Shown piece by piece: positions 1 through 8,111 of a stretch of 64,000 nucleotides of DNA. Each line of letters opens with the position of its first letter. Within the stretch, counting starts at the first letter, position 1. The stretch comes from JAHDCJ01 sp039028895 (GTDB taxonomy: Bacteria; Bacteroidota; Bacteroidia; Chitinophagales; Saprospiraceae): assembly GCA_039028895.1 (NCBI GenBank), contig JBCCHF010000030.1:20873-84872 (forward strand), read 5' to 3'. The translations under genes and the position numbers were made by a program. The notes under the pieces are model-generated. The model did not search any database. It was not told where the DNA came from and saw nothing but the letters and a program-made list of their open reading frames with translations.

Positions 1-253
1 TGGATTTATAAGTGGTGTAAACCAATTCTATTTTAAGAATAACCAGATCATGGACCTTTATTAACTCCTCCGGATTTTCAATTATTGGGGTACCAAATTT
101 CGTATTTAGGAAAATAGTGTTGTCAACTTCTTTTATGTCAATCTTTTCAACCAGTGAAGCGCCGGATTGCAGGATGTAATCGATTTTTTCGGTTTGACCG
201 AAAGTGAAGTTAGGGGCAAGCAAAAACGATAAAAAAATAGTAAATAGTCTCAT
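1..253 (-). CDS. Secreted protein of unknown function (C-terminus outside window)
   Basis: An open frame starts at the ATG at 253 and runs off the left edge, so only the first 84 residues are visible. Residues 1-20 form a Sec signal peptide: MRLF followed by a hydrophobic stretch ending in FTFGQ, a typical Bacteroidota SPase I end. The mature part begins TEKIDYILQSGASLVEKI and shows no family I recognise. The protein is probably periplasmic or secreted. It lies downstream of the methyltransferase on the same strand with a gap of about 66 bases, so co-transcription is possible. Function unknown. Confidence 0.6.
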   Translation of the reverse strand, partial: MRLFTIFLSFLLAPNFTFGQTEKIDYILQSGASLVEKIDIKEVDNTIFLNTKFGTPIIENPEELIKVHDLVILKIELVYTTYKS

Positions 254-319
254 AGTCTTTAATTAATGTGTACACACATTAAAGATGCTATTCTGACTGT
301 TTTTGGTGGAGGAGGGGTG

Positions 320-1000
320 TTAGGAATATATTGAATTCACGACTTCCTGACCAGTGTAGTTTGGCCCGGCCTTATCATCAGCGCCTTTGTAACTTAGGTT
401 AAAATTAATCTTCTGGTTGCCTTTGCATACCAGCAATTTCTTCCGATTGTGGTAGGTCATTGGCTTGCCTTCGAATGTTTTCAGAATTTCTGGTTCTAAG
501 GATTTATTATTCAGATCCCTGACATTATTTAAATCGATGTTACCGATAAAGGTACCGTTTTCCTTCAGGCTACTTATTATTTTTTCAATCGCTCTGAGCT
601 TATCCCCAATGTAGTGCAATCCATGAACACAGGTAACCAGATCATATTTTTCTGTTGGACGCCAATTGAGGACAGCACCTACTTGAAAAGTAATTTGACT
701 CTTTTGGTCTAATGGTTGAAACATGTTTACTAAATCCAGTCCTTCAAGAATGACTTTGTTTCTTAAACCTTTTTCAATGAGCATTTGCTCAGCCTCAATT
801 AAAGCATTTCCTCTGCCGCAACAAATGTCGATCCATTGAGCATCGCCATTTTCATTACATTTTTCAGCCAGGTAGGCTAATACATCAAATGAAATATCTT
901 TTTTGTAGCTGTTAACGCCAGTGAGCTTTCTTTCTCTGTTCATTTTGCAATTGGCAACTACTGTAGACCAGACAAGTTGTTGTTCGTTGAGTAATTTCAT
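320..1000 (-). CDS. Class I SAM-dependent methyltransferase
   Basis: A 226-residue protein with a class I (Rossmann-fold) methyltransferase core. Motif I is WIDICCGRGNALIEA near residues 56-70, the SAM-binding glycine loop. An acidic residue ends strand 2 (GLDLVN, about 88-93), and YDLVTCVHGLHYIGD (about 118-132) is the motif IV/post-motif region. FIGNIDL near 150 is a later core strand. There is no signal peptide, so it is cytosolic. The C-terminal 60 residues, with lysine- and asparagine-rich segments, resemble no family I can name. The substrate (small molecule, protein or RNA) cannot be told from the sequence. The start ATG at 1000 is the first in frame. Confidence 0.75.
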   Translation of the reverse strand: MKLLNEQQLVWSTVVANCKMNRERKLTGVNSYKKDISFDVLAYLAEKCNENGDAQWIDICCGRGNALIEAEQMLIEKGLRNKVILEGLDLVNMFQPLDQKSQITFQVGAVLNWRPTEKYDLVTCVHGLHYIGDKLRAIEKIISSLKENGTFIGNIDLNNVRDLNNKSLEPEILKTFEGKPMTYHNRKKLLVCKGNQKINFNLSYKGADDKAGPNYTGQEVVNSIYS

Positions 1001-1031
1001 TTGGGTGATAAATTGCCTCTTGAGGCGATAT

Positions 1032-1241
1032 CTACTTTTTCGAAGGTTTTAGAAACTCAATAAAATCAAACTTATTGGGTGCGTAATCCTTCGCTTGCAG
1101 GATTTTCTTGTCGGGCCCCATAATGACAAAGTACGGTTGTGAGCCTGACGCCGATATTTCAACTTTGAGATCATTGTTAATCCGTCCTATTCTCTTAATT
1201 TTCCGGATACTGCTGCCGTATTTTGAATATTTCCAGTGTCT
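1032..1241 (-). pseudogene. Decayed C-terminal remnant of a DsbD-like thioredoxin-domain protein
   Basis: After an in-frame TAG on the minus strand, about 69 codons run to a TAG at 1032-1034 with no usable start codon. The translation includes KIKRIGRINNDLK, then GSQPYFVIMGPDKKILQ, and ends in FIEFLKPSKK. This matches the last part of DsbD-type transmembrane thiol:disulfide interchange proteins, where a QPFYVLLD-like strand and a FLxxG-like tail end the C-terminal thioredoxin domain. The CxxC active site and everything upstream are missing, and the next gene upstream begins at 1316. I read it as the leftover 3' end of a deleted or rearranged gene. The family match comes from memory of the motif, not from a search. 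Confidence 0.5.
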
Positions 1242-1315
1242 CTATCAGGAGACCCTGCTAGAACAATAACTTTGTTCTTGAATAAGGTGTTAATCCAGGA
1301 AATCCTGTCCGACTT

Positions 1316-2449
1316 TTACTCGCTCTTTTCTTTAACGATTATGTTTTTATGGAGCCATTTCATTTCGTTGCCTTTGTCAAGGGACGTGAAAACAATCTTG
1401 TCATCGTCTTCTTTCGAATGCCAATGTGTTCTTTTGTTAAGCGTTTTTGAATTTTCTTCTGGTTTGTTTTCCTTTTCCAATTCAGAAATGACATCCGGGA
1501 GGGATAAATAATTGTATTCTTTTTGTTTCTGATCAAGGTCGGTAATCGCTTCAATAATGGCCGCGTCAAGTAGTTTTTCAAAAAGGTCGACAAACAATCT
1601 ATTATTGTTGTAAATATCAACATTATAGAGCTCTCCGTTTATGGCATAAGCGAATCCAACTGTTTTATTTTTTACCAGATTTTTGAACTTGGCTTTATAA
1701 GTTTCTTTCATTTCTTTCAGTTCCTTATTGTCAAGTGTCAACTCAAGGCTACTTTCGGAGTCAGCTGATTTAACATCAATGTCAGCTGCAAAATAATAAC
1801 TGACGTTTGAATTTAATTTATCTTGTTGCTCCTCTATGTTATCCCAAACTTTTCTTTGGTTATTTTCTTTTTTTGAAGCAATCTTCAAGTCTCTTGAAGT
1901 TAACATGTTGCTTGTTGTGGAAAAGGCGCTTACGTTTTCATAGCCTCTTTTATTCCACCGTCCAGCTTCGACACAAAAGCTGGCTAACTTCTGACCTTTT
2001 GTATTTGGCGCGATGACCATATCATAAGCTAAAGTTCGATCCTGTTTTCCGCCTCTGATAATATCTCCGGCATTAATATAAATGGTCTTGTCAGAGTTGT
2101 TGCTCAATTTCAGCTCGCTGACATTGGAGGTTTCATTAATTTGAATCAGTTTTTTATTCATGGCATCCTTCAGGGTTACATAATCAATGTTATCTGCATT
2201 GGTCTTCCCACTGATCATATATACCTGAAGGTTTTTATAATTTACCGGAGGGCTGAAGGTGAAATCTTTTAAAACCTCGCTTTTCATGGTAATATCCAAG
2301 GCGTCAGAATTTTCAGCCGAAGGTGATGCGGATACCTCCGTATGATCTGCATGGTTTATTCCGGTTGAGGCGTCAGGATTATTGCAATTGACAAAGCATA
2401 AAGCAACAAAAAATAAAAAAGCAATGCTGAAAAGGTGTGATTGTTTCAT
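1316..2449 (-). CDS. ARPP-1 (DUF6569) family lipoprotein
   Basis: A 377-residue lipoprotein. I place the start at ATG 2449 rather than the longer frame to 2506, because it begins directly with a signal peptide (MKQSHLFSIAFLFF) and a lipobox Cys at about residue 22. The central domain matches the ARPP-1/DUF6569 family ('ARG and Rhodanese-Phosphatase-superfamily-associated'). Its diagnostic stretches are GGKQDRT at about 133-139 and CVEAGRW at about 159-165, and both are present. The biochemical role of the family is not established. The C-terminal 120 residues are charged and contain a repeated Lys/Glu-rich segment. It is probably an outer- or inner-membrane-anchored periplasmic protein. It stands alone between the DsbD remnant and the DUF4846 gene. 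Confidence 0.65.
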   Translation of the reverse strand: MKQSHLFSIAFLFFVALCFVNCNNPDASTGINHADHTEVSASPSAENSDALDITMKSEVLKDFTFSPPVNYKNLQVYMISGKTNADNIDYVTLKDAMNKKLIQINETSNVSELKLSNNSDKTIYINAGDIIRGGKQDRTLAYDMVIAPNTKGQKLASFCVEAGRWNKRGYENVSAFSTTSNMLTSRDLKIASKKENNQRKVWDNIEEQQDKLNSNVSYYFAADIDVKSADSESSLELTLDNKELKEMKETYKAKFKNLVKNKTVGFAYAINGELYNVDIYNNNRLFVDLFEKLLDAAIIEAITDLDQKQKEYNYLSLPDVISELEKENKPEENSKTLNKRTHWHSKEDDDKIVFTSLDKGNEMKWLHKNIIVKEKSE

Positions 2450-2620
2450 GGCGTTAAAGTTTTTTCCATTAATTTTTTGTTCTATAAAATAGTCATAAAG
2501 AGGCATTGTTGATGGCGGCAGGGAATAGAATAACAGTTACTTAACATGTTGAATAACATTTGTTTAACATGATATTCAAAGGTTGTTAATGAAGTCTGAA
2601 AATGCCTTCTGGAATTACGC

Positions 2621-3454
2621 TTAATTTAACTGAAACTTCCTGGCATGTTCTTTACTGAACGACCATTGTGGCGTGTCAAGGCGTTCTCCAAAATCAACTC
2701 TAAACCAAGGAGAAATATCATTGACACTTTTCAGGATGTTAAAATTTTCGGCAGGATTAAAACCCTGACCCAACAGCATTATTTTTTCTCCATCAGCAGA
2801 TTCTGCCATGTCTACAATTAAAACACCATGCCCATAACCCGGGGCACCTCCCTGGATATACGCATCTCCAATTTTCACTTCAAGCGGATCGGATTTGTAC
2901 ATATTTTCACTTAAGGACCAGGTGCCGGCATACATCATGATATCATATAGATACTTCCTGAAATTCTTTCTCGAATCATCGTATTCGGCTTCTTTTATCC
3001 ATTCAAAAGCATCGCGTCCATTCCTTTTTACGATCCGTGTTCTCCATCCGTTTTTCCATTTAGACCAGGCTATTTTTTCTTTACAACAGGTATAACTGAA
3101 AGCAACTTTATCTGCCTCTCCAATGCTCCATAAGTACTCGGCTCTCAGCCGAATGATGACATCAATACATTGTTGAAGATTTTTGCCAATAAAATCGAGA
3201 TCGACTACTGCAGAATGTAGATTTTGATTCGATTTTTGCCCTCCATCCCAGGTTCTAACAGGTGAATCTTCGGGCATTAGTGGCAGGTTTTGTAACCAGT
3301 GTTCGAATGTGCCAGCTTTCGTCTGAACTCTTGAAAAACCAGGTGGACTTTCAATGCAATTGGAAATTGAAAATGCCGGATCATAGTTGTCCATCCACGG
3401 ATAGGAGTTATGTTGGGTGGCAACCACTAAAATTAACAGGAGGGTGTATCTCAT
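2621..3454 (-). CDS. DUF4846 family secreted protein
   Basis: A 277-residue exported protein with a short hydrophobic N-terminus (MRYTLLLILVVAT). The sequence fits the DUF4846 family: a PPGFSR-type opening, the GTFEHWLQNLPL segment, a Gln-Cys-rich helix (NLQQCIDVIIRLRAEYLW), and a C-terminal core with QGGAPGYGHGVLIVDMAE. The Gly-His-Gly-containing strand and Cys residues could form an active or binding site, but no activity is established for the family as far as I know. It is probably periplasmic. Its upstream neighbour ends at a rho-independent terminator at 3548-3577, so it is likely transcribed from its own promoter. Confidence 0.65.
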   Translation of the reverse strand: MRYTLLLILVVATQHNSYPWMDNYDPAFSISNCIESPPGFSRVQTKAGTFEHWLQNLPLMPEDSPVRTWDGGQKSNQNLHSAVVDLDFIGKNLQQCIDVIIRLRAEYLWSIGEADKVAFSYTCCKEKIAWSKWKNGWRTRIVKRNGRDAFEWIKEAEYDDSRKNFRKYLYDIMMYAGTWSLSENMYKSDPLEVKIGDAYIQGGAPGYGHGVLIVDMAESADGEKIMLLGQGFNPAENFNILKSVNDISPWFRVDFGERLDTPQWSFSKEHARKFQLN

Positions 3455-3547
3455 TTGAATTGAAGCTTATCGTAAAATCTATTTCATGTTTAATGAAATA
3501 GATGCAGTTTTTGTGACCAGTGGCGTGCAATGCTAAAAGTTTTACAT

Positions 3548-3577
3548 AAAAAAAGCCCCAGCGAAATGGCCGGGGCT
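3548..3577 (-). terminator. Rho-independent terminator of the sulfur-enzyme operon
   Basis: On the minus strand AGCCCC and GGGGCT arms flank a short GC-containing loop (3554-3577) and are followed by seven T residues. It sits 30 bases past the stop of the MBL-rhodanese gene and ends that transcription unit. Confidence 0.8.
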
Positions 3578-3606
3578 AAATTCATTGCCTGGGTTATGTT
3601 TGTTTC

Positions 3607-5019
3607 TTAAAGCATAGTGGTCGGACAAACGTAGTCAGAAGCTTCAAACTGGTTGTCGGCTTTAATAGCCTTGAAGCCACCCATCACATCAACTAAATTG
3701 CGATACCCTCTTGATTGGAGAATGGAGATAAAAGCAACAGAGCGATAACCACTTGCACAATGTACAAAGTACTTTCTTTCGTCTACTATTTTCTTCATAC
3801 TTTCATTGACATAATCTAGCGGGGCATTAATTGCTCCAATAACATTCTCGCTATTATATTCGCTGGCTTTTCGAACATCGACAATCGCAGGATTTTCTAA
3901 TGCTGCCAATTCATCTACAGAAATGGACGCTATGTTGTCTACTTCCTTTCCTGCATTTTTCCAGGCATCAAAACCGCCTTTCAGGTAACCTTTGGCATTG
4001 TCGTATCCAACCCTTGCCAATCGAGTTATGACTTCTTTAACGCGGTCTTCATCGGCCACGATGAGTAATTCTTGTTGTATATCAGGGACCAAGGTGCCAA
4101 CCCAGGTCGCGAAGCTTCCGTCAATACCAATAAAAATTGAATTTGGTATGAATCCGGTCCTAAAATCATCTTTTGATCTTGTGTCGATAATCAAGGCATC
4201 TATTTCATTGGCGACGAGTTCAAATTCTTCCACAGTTAACGCCTGAGTCCCTTGTTCCAATACCTTGTCAAGACTTTCATAACCCTTGATGTTCAATAAT
4301 ACATTTTGAGGAAAATACCCTGGAGGCGGCATGAGGCCATCTAATAACTCATCTACAAATTCCTGCTCTTTCATGTCGGGTCTAAGTGCATAATTGGTAA
4401 CTTTTTGGTTGCCCAGGGTGTCTGTTGTCTCACTGCTCATGTTTTTACCACATGCTGATCCTGCGCCATGCCCGGGATACACAATCATGTCATCTGGCAA
4501 AGGCATAATCTTATTGCGTAAGGACGCAAATAGCAAACGGGCCAGTTTGTCTTGTGTCAGATCTGCAATAACTTTCTGGGCCAAATCAGGCCGACCAACA
4601 TCCCCTATAAACAGGGTGTCGCCTGTAAATAATCCTTTTTCCTTACCTGTTTCATCTCTTAACAGGAAACAGCTGCTTTCCATGGTGTGCCCAGGCGTGT
4701 GCAGGACTTCAAAAGTTATATTACCAACCTTGAAAATTTGACCATCCTCAGCGACTATCTTTTCAAAGCCAGTTTCCATTGAGGTAGGACCGTAGACAAT
4801 CTTTGCCCCGGTTTTATTGGCAAGGTCAATGTGCCCTGATACAAAGTCAGCATGGAAGTGGGTTTCAAAAATGTATTTGATCTTTGCCCCGTTTTTTGCT
4901 GCCCTTTCAAGATAGGGCTGTGTTTCTCTGAGCGGGTCAATGATTACAGCTTCACCATTCGATTCGATATAGTACGTTGCTTCTGCTAAACACCCGGTAT
5001 ATATTTGTTCTACGATCAT
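3607..5019 (-). CDS. MBL-fold hydrolase with two rhodanese domains (persulfide dioxygenase-like)
   Basis: A 470-residue cytosolic enzyme. Residues 1-250 are a metallo-beta-lactamase fold of the ETHE1/persulfide dioxygenase type, with metal ligands H54, H56, D58, H63 (motif THFHAD...H), H111 (HTPGHT), D134 (TGDTLF) and H184 (YPGHGAGSACG). Two rhodanese modules follow. The first (about 265-360) has no catalytic Cys, with an ADEDR loop in its place, and is probably structural. The second carries C421 in HCASGYRS and should be active in sulfur transfer. Such fusions act in sulfide/persulfide or thiosulfate metabolism. It is the last gene of a probable operon with the frameshifted small membrane protein, the cupin, the AEC transporter and the GNAT gene. 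Confidence 0.88.
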   Translation of the reverse strand: MIVEQIYTGCLAEATYYIESNGEAVIIDPLRETQPYLERAAKNGAKIKYIFETHFHADFVSGHIDLANKTGAKIVYGPTSMETGFEKIVAEDGQIFKVGNITFEVLHTPGHTMESSCFLLRDETGKEKGLFTGDTLFIGDVGRPDLAQKVIADLTQDKLARLLFASLRNKIMPLPDDMIVYPGHGAGSACGKNMSSETTDTLGNQKVTNYALRPDMKEQEFVDELLDGLMPPPGYFPQNVLLNIKGYESLDKVLEQGTQALTVEEFELVANEIDALIIDTRSKDDFRTGFIPNSIFIGIDGSFATWVGTLVPDIQQELLIVADEDRVKEVITRLARVGYDNAKGYLKGGFDAWKNAGKEVDNIASISVDELAALENPAIVDVRKASEYNSENVIGAINAPLDYVNESMKKIVDERKYFVHCASGYRSVAFISILQSRGYRNLVDVMGGFKAIKADNQFEASDYVCPTTML

Positions 5020-5127
5020 GTTAATTGATTTTAGTGATTAACGATGACTCAAAGATATAGGGGCTCGTTCTATGACTTTGTGATAATTGTTACAGAAGAC
5101 TATTTACACAAGAATTCGCAGCTGTCT

Positions 5128-5296
5128 TTATGATTTTAAACTCTGGTAACCTTGATAAGCAATGCCTGCACTGGCAATTGAACCGAAGATCCCGATAAAC
5201 CAACTATCTCCAAACATTAAGATAATACCTGCAATGAGGCCTAAAATTCCAATACCCAGGCCAAGGTAGGCCGCGTTTTTATTTTTTTTCTGTCAT
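5128..5296 (-). pseudogene. Small membrane protein frameshifted at an A8 run
   Basis: ATG at 5296 opens MTEKK and then meets a TAA. If one A is dropped from the run of eight, the frame continues as NKNAAYLGLGIGILGL, then a second hydrophobic segment, and ends in YQGYQSLKS. The product would have 55 residues and two transmembrane helices. The span of 169 bases is one over a multiple of three, which fits a single-base frameshift. The rest of the frame looks like a real gene, since it keeps alternating hydrophobic and glycine positions to the stop. It lies between the cupin and MBL-rhodanese genes on their strand. Polymerase slippage, phase variation, a recent mutation or a homopolymer sequencing error could explain it. 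Confidence 0.5.
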
Positions 5297-5314
5297 GTAG
5301 TTACGATTGATAAG

Positions 5315-5686
5315 TTATTCTCTGTTAACCAAGTCCAATGAAAAAGCAGGAACACAAAATGAAACATATTCAACTTCCTCTTCAAATGGGTTAGCATATT
5401 GTACTCTGCAATCTTTTTTTATCAGGATGGATTCTCCTGCGCCGATTGTCACCTCTTCAGTTTCGTCAATGATAATTCTCTTTCTTCCCCTGATGACAAA
5501 AGTTACCTCGTCAAATTCCGGTTTCTGATAGGGTTCTGACCATCCGGGGGGTGCAATCATGTGTGCTATGCTGTATTTGCTTTCGGCGGTACTTGCCAGC
5601 CCAAAATGTTCCTTGATCACCTTCCCGTCATCTGTTGGAACCACGAAAGGATTGGTTTGTTTGATGTATTTCATTTCTGGATACAT
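5315..5686 (-). CDS. Cupin-domain protein
   Basis: A 123-residue single-domain cupin without a signal peptide. The two half-motifs are recognisable: PGWSEPYQKPEFDEVTFVIRGR around residues 47-68, and a second barrel strand set around GAGESILIKKDCRVQYANP. The usual metal-binding His pair of motif 1 is not present (EPYQKPEFDE replaces HxH), so it may bind a ligand without the usual metal or use Glu ligands. A second ATG 12 bases downstream (5674) could also be the start. It lies 31 bases after the AEC transporter and 18 bases before the small membrane gene, consistent with one operon. The ligand is unknown. Confidence 0.75.
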   Translation of the reverse strand: MYPEMKYIKQTNPFVVPTDDGKVIKEHFGLASTAESKYSIAHMIAPPGWSEPYQKPEFDEVTFVIRGRKRIIIDETEEVTIGAGESILIKKDCRVQYANPFEEEVEYVSFCVPAFSLDLVNRE

Positions 5687-5717
5687 TTTTTGTTAAAAAT
5701 TAGTCTTCATCCAGCCT

Positions 5718-6635
5718 TTAAAGGAACTGGTACAAGACGGATAAAGTGAAGAAAGAAACTATGATTCCCATAGCTACCATCATCGCTCCGAGCTTTGGGG
5801 CCAGTCCGGCCAGCATAGCCAATGCCCAGGCACTGATTTGGGGAGGCATGCCTGCTTCAAAAACCGCCACTTTTGAGGCAGCACTATCTATGCCCAAAGC
5901 CTTGATCAGCATCAATGCAAATACAGGGGCAAGGACTAATTTAATGCCGAGACCAATTGCCATCGGATTAATCTCTTCACGTTTTATGGTAAATTCGATT
6001 TTTAATCCTACAGCGATGATCACCAGTGGTACCAGAGTAGCTGCCAGTGATTCAAATATAAAATTCAATTCAGTAGGTATGGGCCAGGAGGCGATGATGA
6101 ACGCTGTGATCAAAGCCAATAATGGTGGAAACGTAAATACCTTTTTGGCAATGACCTTGATTTGTTCTTTCACAGATTCATTGACGATATCTTCTTTATC
6201 AGAATAGATGGCAATAATGATAGTGCCATAGGTCGCAAGCGCTAAAAAGGTCCCTAGTTGGTCATACAACAAGGCATAGGAAATATGGTCGCTGCCAAAA
6301 AAGGACTCGACCATAGGAATTCCGAAAAAGGAAGTATTCCCCAATGGAACAAGCAAAAGCAGCGCACCCGTTATCTGCCTTGACCACTTAAATATTTTAG
6401 AAAATACAAGAACGATAATAGCAGAAAAAATAACCATTACCCAGGGTAGAAGGGCAGGGACGAGGATGTCAGCAGAAACTTCTAACTCCGGAATTTTTAC
6501 CAAAATCAGCGCAGGTAAAGAAATGTAAATCACAAAGGAGGTGAGAATCTGTGCTGAATCGTCGGGGAATGCTGGTAACCGTTTTATGGCTATTCCGATA
6601 AGGAGTAAAGCTAAAATGAAGACTATGTTATCCAT
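5718..6635 (-). CDS. AEC family (auxin efflux carrier-like) transporter
   Basis: A 305-residue integral membrane protein with about ten hydrophobic helices in two sets of five separated by a short charged cytosolic loop (YSDKEDIVNESVKEQIKV, about 150-167). This is the AEC/BART superfamily arrangement. Helix-breaking proline and asparagine segments typical of the family are visible (SLPALIL, GNTSFFGIPM). Bacterial AEC carriers move organic acids such as malate or malonate, and the substrate here is unknown. Its place beside a cupin and a persulfide-type enzyme suggests a role in organic-acid or sulfur-compound metabolism, but that is inference. GNAT lies 25 bases upstream and the cupin 31 bases downstream. 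Confidence 0.85.
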   Translation of the reverse strand: MDNIVFILALLLIGIAIKRLPAFPDDSAQILTSFVIYISLPALILVKIPELEVSADILVPALLPWVMVIFSAIIVLVFSKIFKWSRQITGALLLLVPLGNTSFFGIPMVESFFGSDHISYALLYDQLGTFLALATYGTIIIAIYSDKEDIVNESVKEQIKVIAKKVFTFPPLLALITAFIIASWPIPTELNFIFESLAATLVPLVIIAVGLKIEFTIKREEINPMAIGLGIKLVLAPVFALMLIKALGIDSAASKVAVFEAGMPPQISAWALAMLAGLAPKLGAMMVAMGIIVSFFTLSVLYQFL

Positions 6636-6660
6636 GCATGCTGTTAATTCATAATGAGCG

Positions 6661-7122
6661 CTAGAAATCTCTTTCCATCACCAGTACATCTTGCCCATTA
6701 TTAAAGACCTGTTCGATAGGTTGCCATCCGAGGCGGGCATATAATCCGCCATCCAGTCGAATTGTTTGAAGGTAAAGTTTTTTCACGCCAAGTGTTTTGG
6801 CAAGCGCAATTATTTTTCCGATCATCTGCACCGCGATATTTTTTCCCCGATGTGCAGGTGAAACATATACTCCGCCCAGCCAATGCTCTTTTTCAGGATA
6901 CATATCCATTTCGCGGAATTTTAATTGAGCGACTCCCAATAACTCAGCTCCATCAGTGGCCACGATGATAAGAGGGATTTTGTCCTTGTTCAGATACAAC
7001 TTCACATTCTCAATTTCTTTGGTGAGGTTGTTGTCTGTCATTCGGTTTCCCCACTCATCGAAATACCACTGGGCGATGGTGTTGATAAAGTCTGGCCGAT
7101 CAGCAAGGTATTCGAGTGTCAT
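6661..7122 (-). CDS. GNAT family N-acetyltransferase
   Basis: A 153-residue protein with the GNAT fold. The acetyl-CoA pyrophosphate-binding segment is WLGGVYVSPAHRGKNIAVQMIGK (about residues 80-102), where a core glycine of the usual R/QxxGxG/A signature is replaced by Asn. The following strand KKLYLQT and the YARLGWQ segment near the C-terminus match motif B. It resembles small-molecule or peptide acetyltransferases, and the acceptor is unknown. It is the first gene of the probable GNAT-AEC-cupin-small protein-MBL operon, 25 bases before the transporter. Confidence 0.8.
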   Translation of the reverse strand: MTLEYLADRPDFINTIAQWYFDEWGNRMTDNNLTKEIENVKLYLNKDKIPLIIVATDGAELLGVAQLKFREMDMYPEKEHWLGGVYVSPAHRGKNIAVQMIGKIIALAKTLGVKKLYLQTIRLDGGLYARLGWQPIEQVFNNGQDVLVMERDF

Positions 7123-7219
7123 TACAGCAAGTTAGGTTAATAATTTGAATGAATGGATTCTCTTGCATTTTGATTGGCAGTGTCAGAACTGTTGCAAGCA
7201 AAGAAAGAGATGGCTACAC

Positions 7220-8080
7220 CTAATACACTTTTATTTTTCCATTGGTTCGGACGTAAATTACAGCGTCTTCGGTTTGTCCATTGGTAACCGCATGAATGGA
7301 TTTTCCTTCAGACCCAAAATAACTTGCAGGATCTAATTGGTGTAGTTGGCTATCCGGCATTTGATAGCTGACCAATCCCTCAATGATTATGGCATGGCAA
7401 ATTGATCCGTCGCTATGCAGCTCTTCTTTAGAACCAGGAGGCATTTTTATAAATAGTCCTCTCAACTGCGTTTCGTCTTTTCTTTCCCAAAGGAAACTGA
7501 CTTCGGCATCAGAGCTGGATTCAACCCAATCTGTTTCAGAGGCGTTGAGCCAAATGATATTTGATTTGTCAATATTAACAGGGCGTTCACCATTGTCAAA
7601 TGCCTCGCTTGTAGGCTTTACCAGGTATGGCCCACTGTCGATTTCAACATAGGCCATATTTTCTTCCCCTTTTGCTGATGTGATATGCGACTCTCCCATG
7701 GGTTGCGTCCAAAATGAACCTGGTGGCATCCACATGTTTTCGGCATCGGGGTCATCATTGTGGATTAAACCCTTAATCACCACGGCCCGATAAGTAACAT
7801 TGTGAATGTGCGGGGGAGAGGAGAACCCATCAACAAATTTGGCCAGAAAGCCGGTAGCAACCTGTCCCTTTCTGTCACCCCATACGGTGCCTGCTTGCGG
7901 ACTTTTGTCACCGCGTGCCGGATTGAGTTGTTCCCAATCTATTTCAGAACTTAATTTTACTTTGTTGGTCGGATTTTCAATCTGTATGCTGTTGTCTGTT
8001 TCCCCTTTTTGCTCGGTATTTGAACAAGAAAAAAAGATAAACGAAATGAAGAGGACTGTCAGTATTTTTAGTTTGATCAT
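7220..8080 (-). CDS. DUF4437 (ChrR-like cupin) lipoprotein
   Basis: A 286-residue lipoprotein with the signal MIKLKILTVLFISFIFFSCS (lipobox Cys at 19). The rest is two cupin-like halves of the DUF4437 type. The first has SPPHIHNVTYRAVVIKG with an HxH pair. The second has GSKEELHSDGSICHAIIIEG with paired His residues and the closing SYFGSEGKSIHAV. The spaced histidines suggest a metal in at least one barrel. The N-terminal WEQLNPARGDKSPQAG stretch is typical of the family. It probably sits in the periplasm, facing the outer or inner membrane. No catalytic activity can be assigned. Confidence 0.7.
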   Translation of the reverse strand: MIKLKILTVLFISFIFFSCSNTEQKGETDNSIQIENPTNKVKLSSEIDWEQLNPARGDKSPQAGTVWGDRKGQVATGFLAKFVDGFSSPPHIHNVTYRAVVIKGLIHNDDPDAENMWMPPGSFWTQPMGESHITSAKGEENMAYVEIDSGPYLVKPTSEAFDNGERPVNIDKSNIIWLNASETDWVESSSDAEVSFLWERKDETQLRGLFIKMPPGSKEELHSDGSICHAIIIEGLVSYQMPDSQLHQLDPASYFGSEGKSIHAVTNGQTEDAVIYVRTNGKIKVY

Positions 8081-8111
8081 TAGCTTGGTTGACTGTTTAA
8101 TTATTTGTTAT

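Noticed and set aside
1236..1511. Plus-strand frame antisense to the ARPP-1 lipoprotein
   Set aside because: It lies inside a well-supported minus-strand gene and its codon pattern looks like a shadow.
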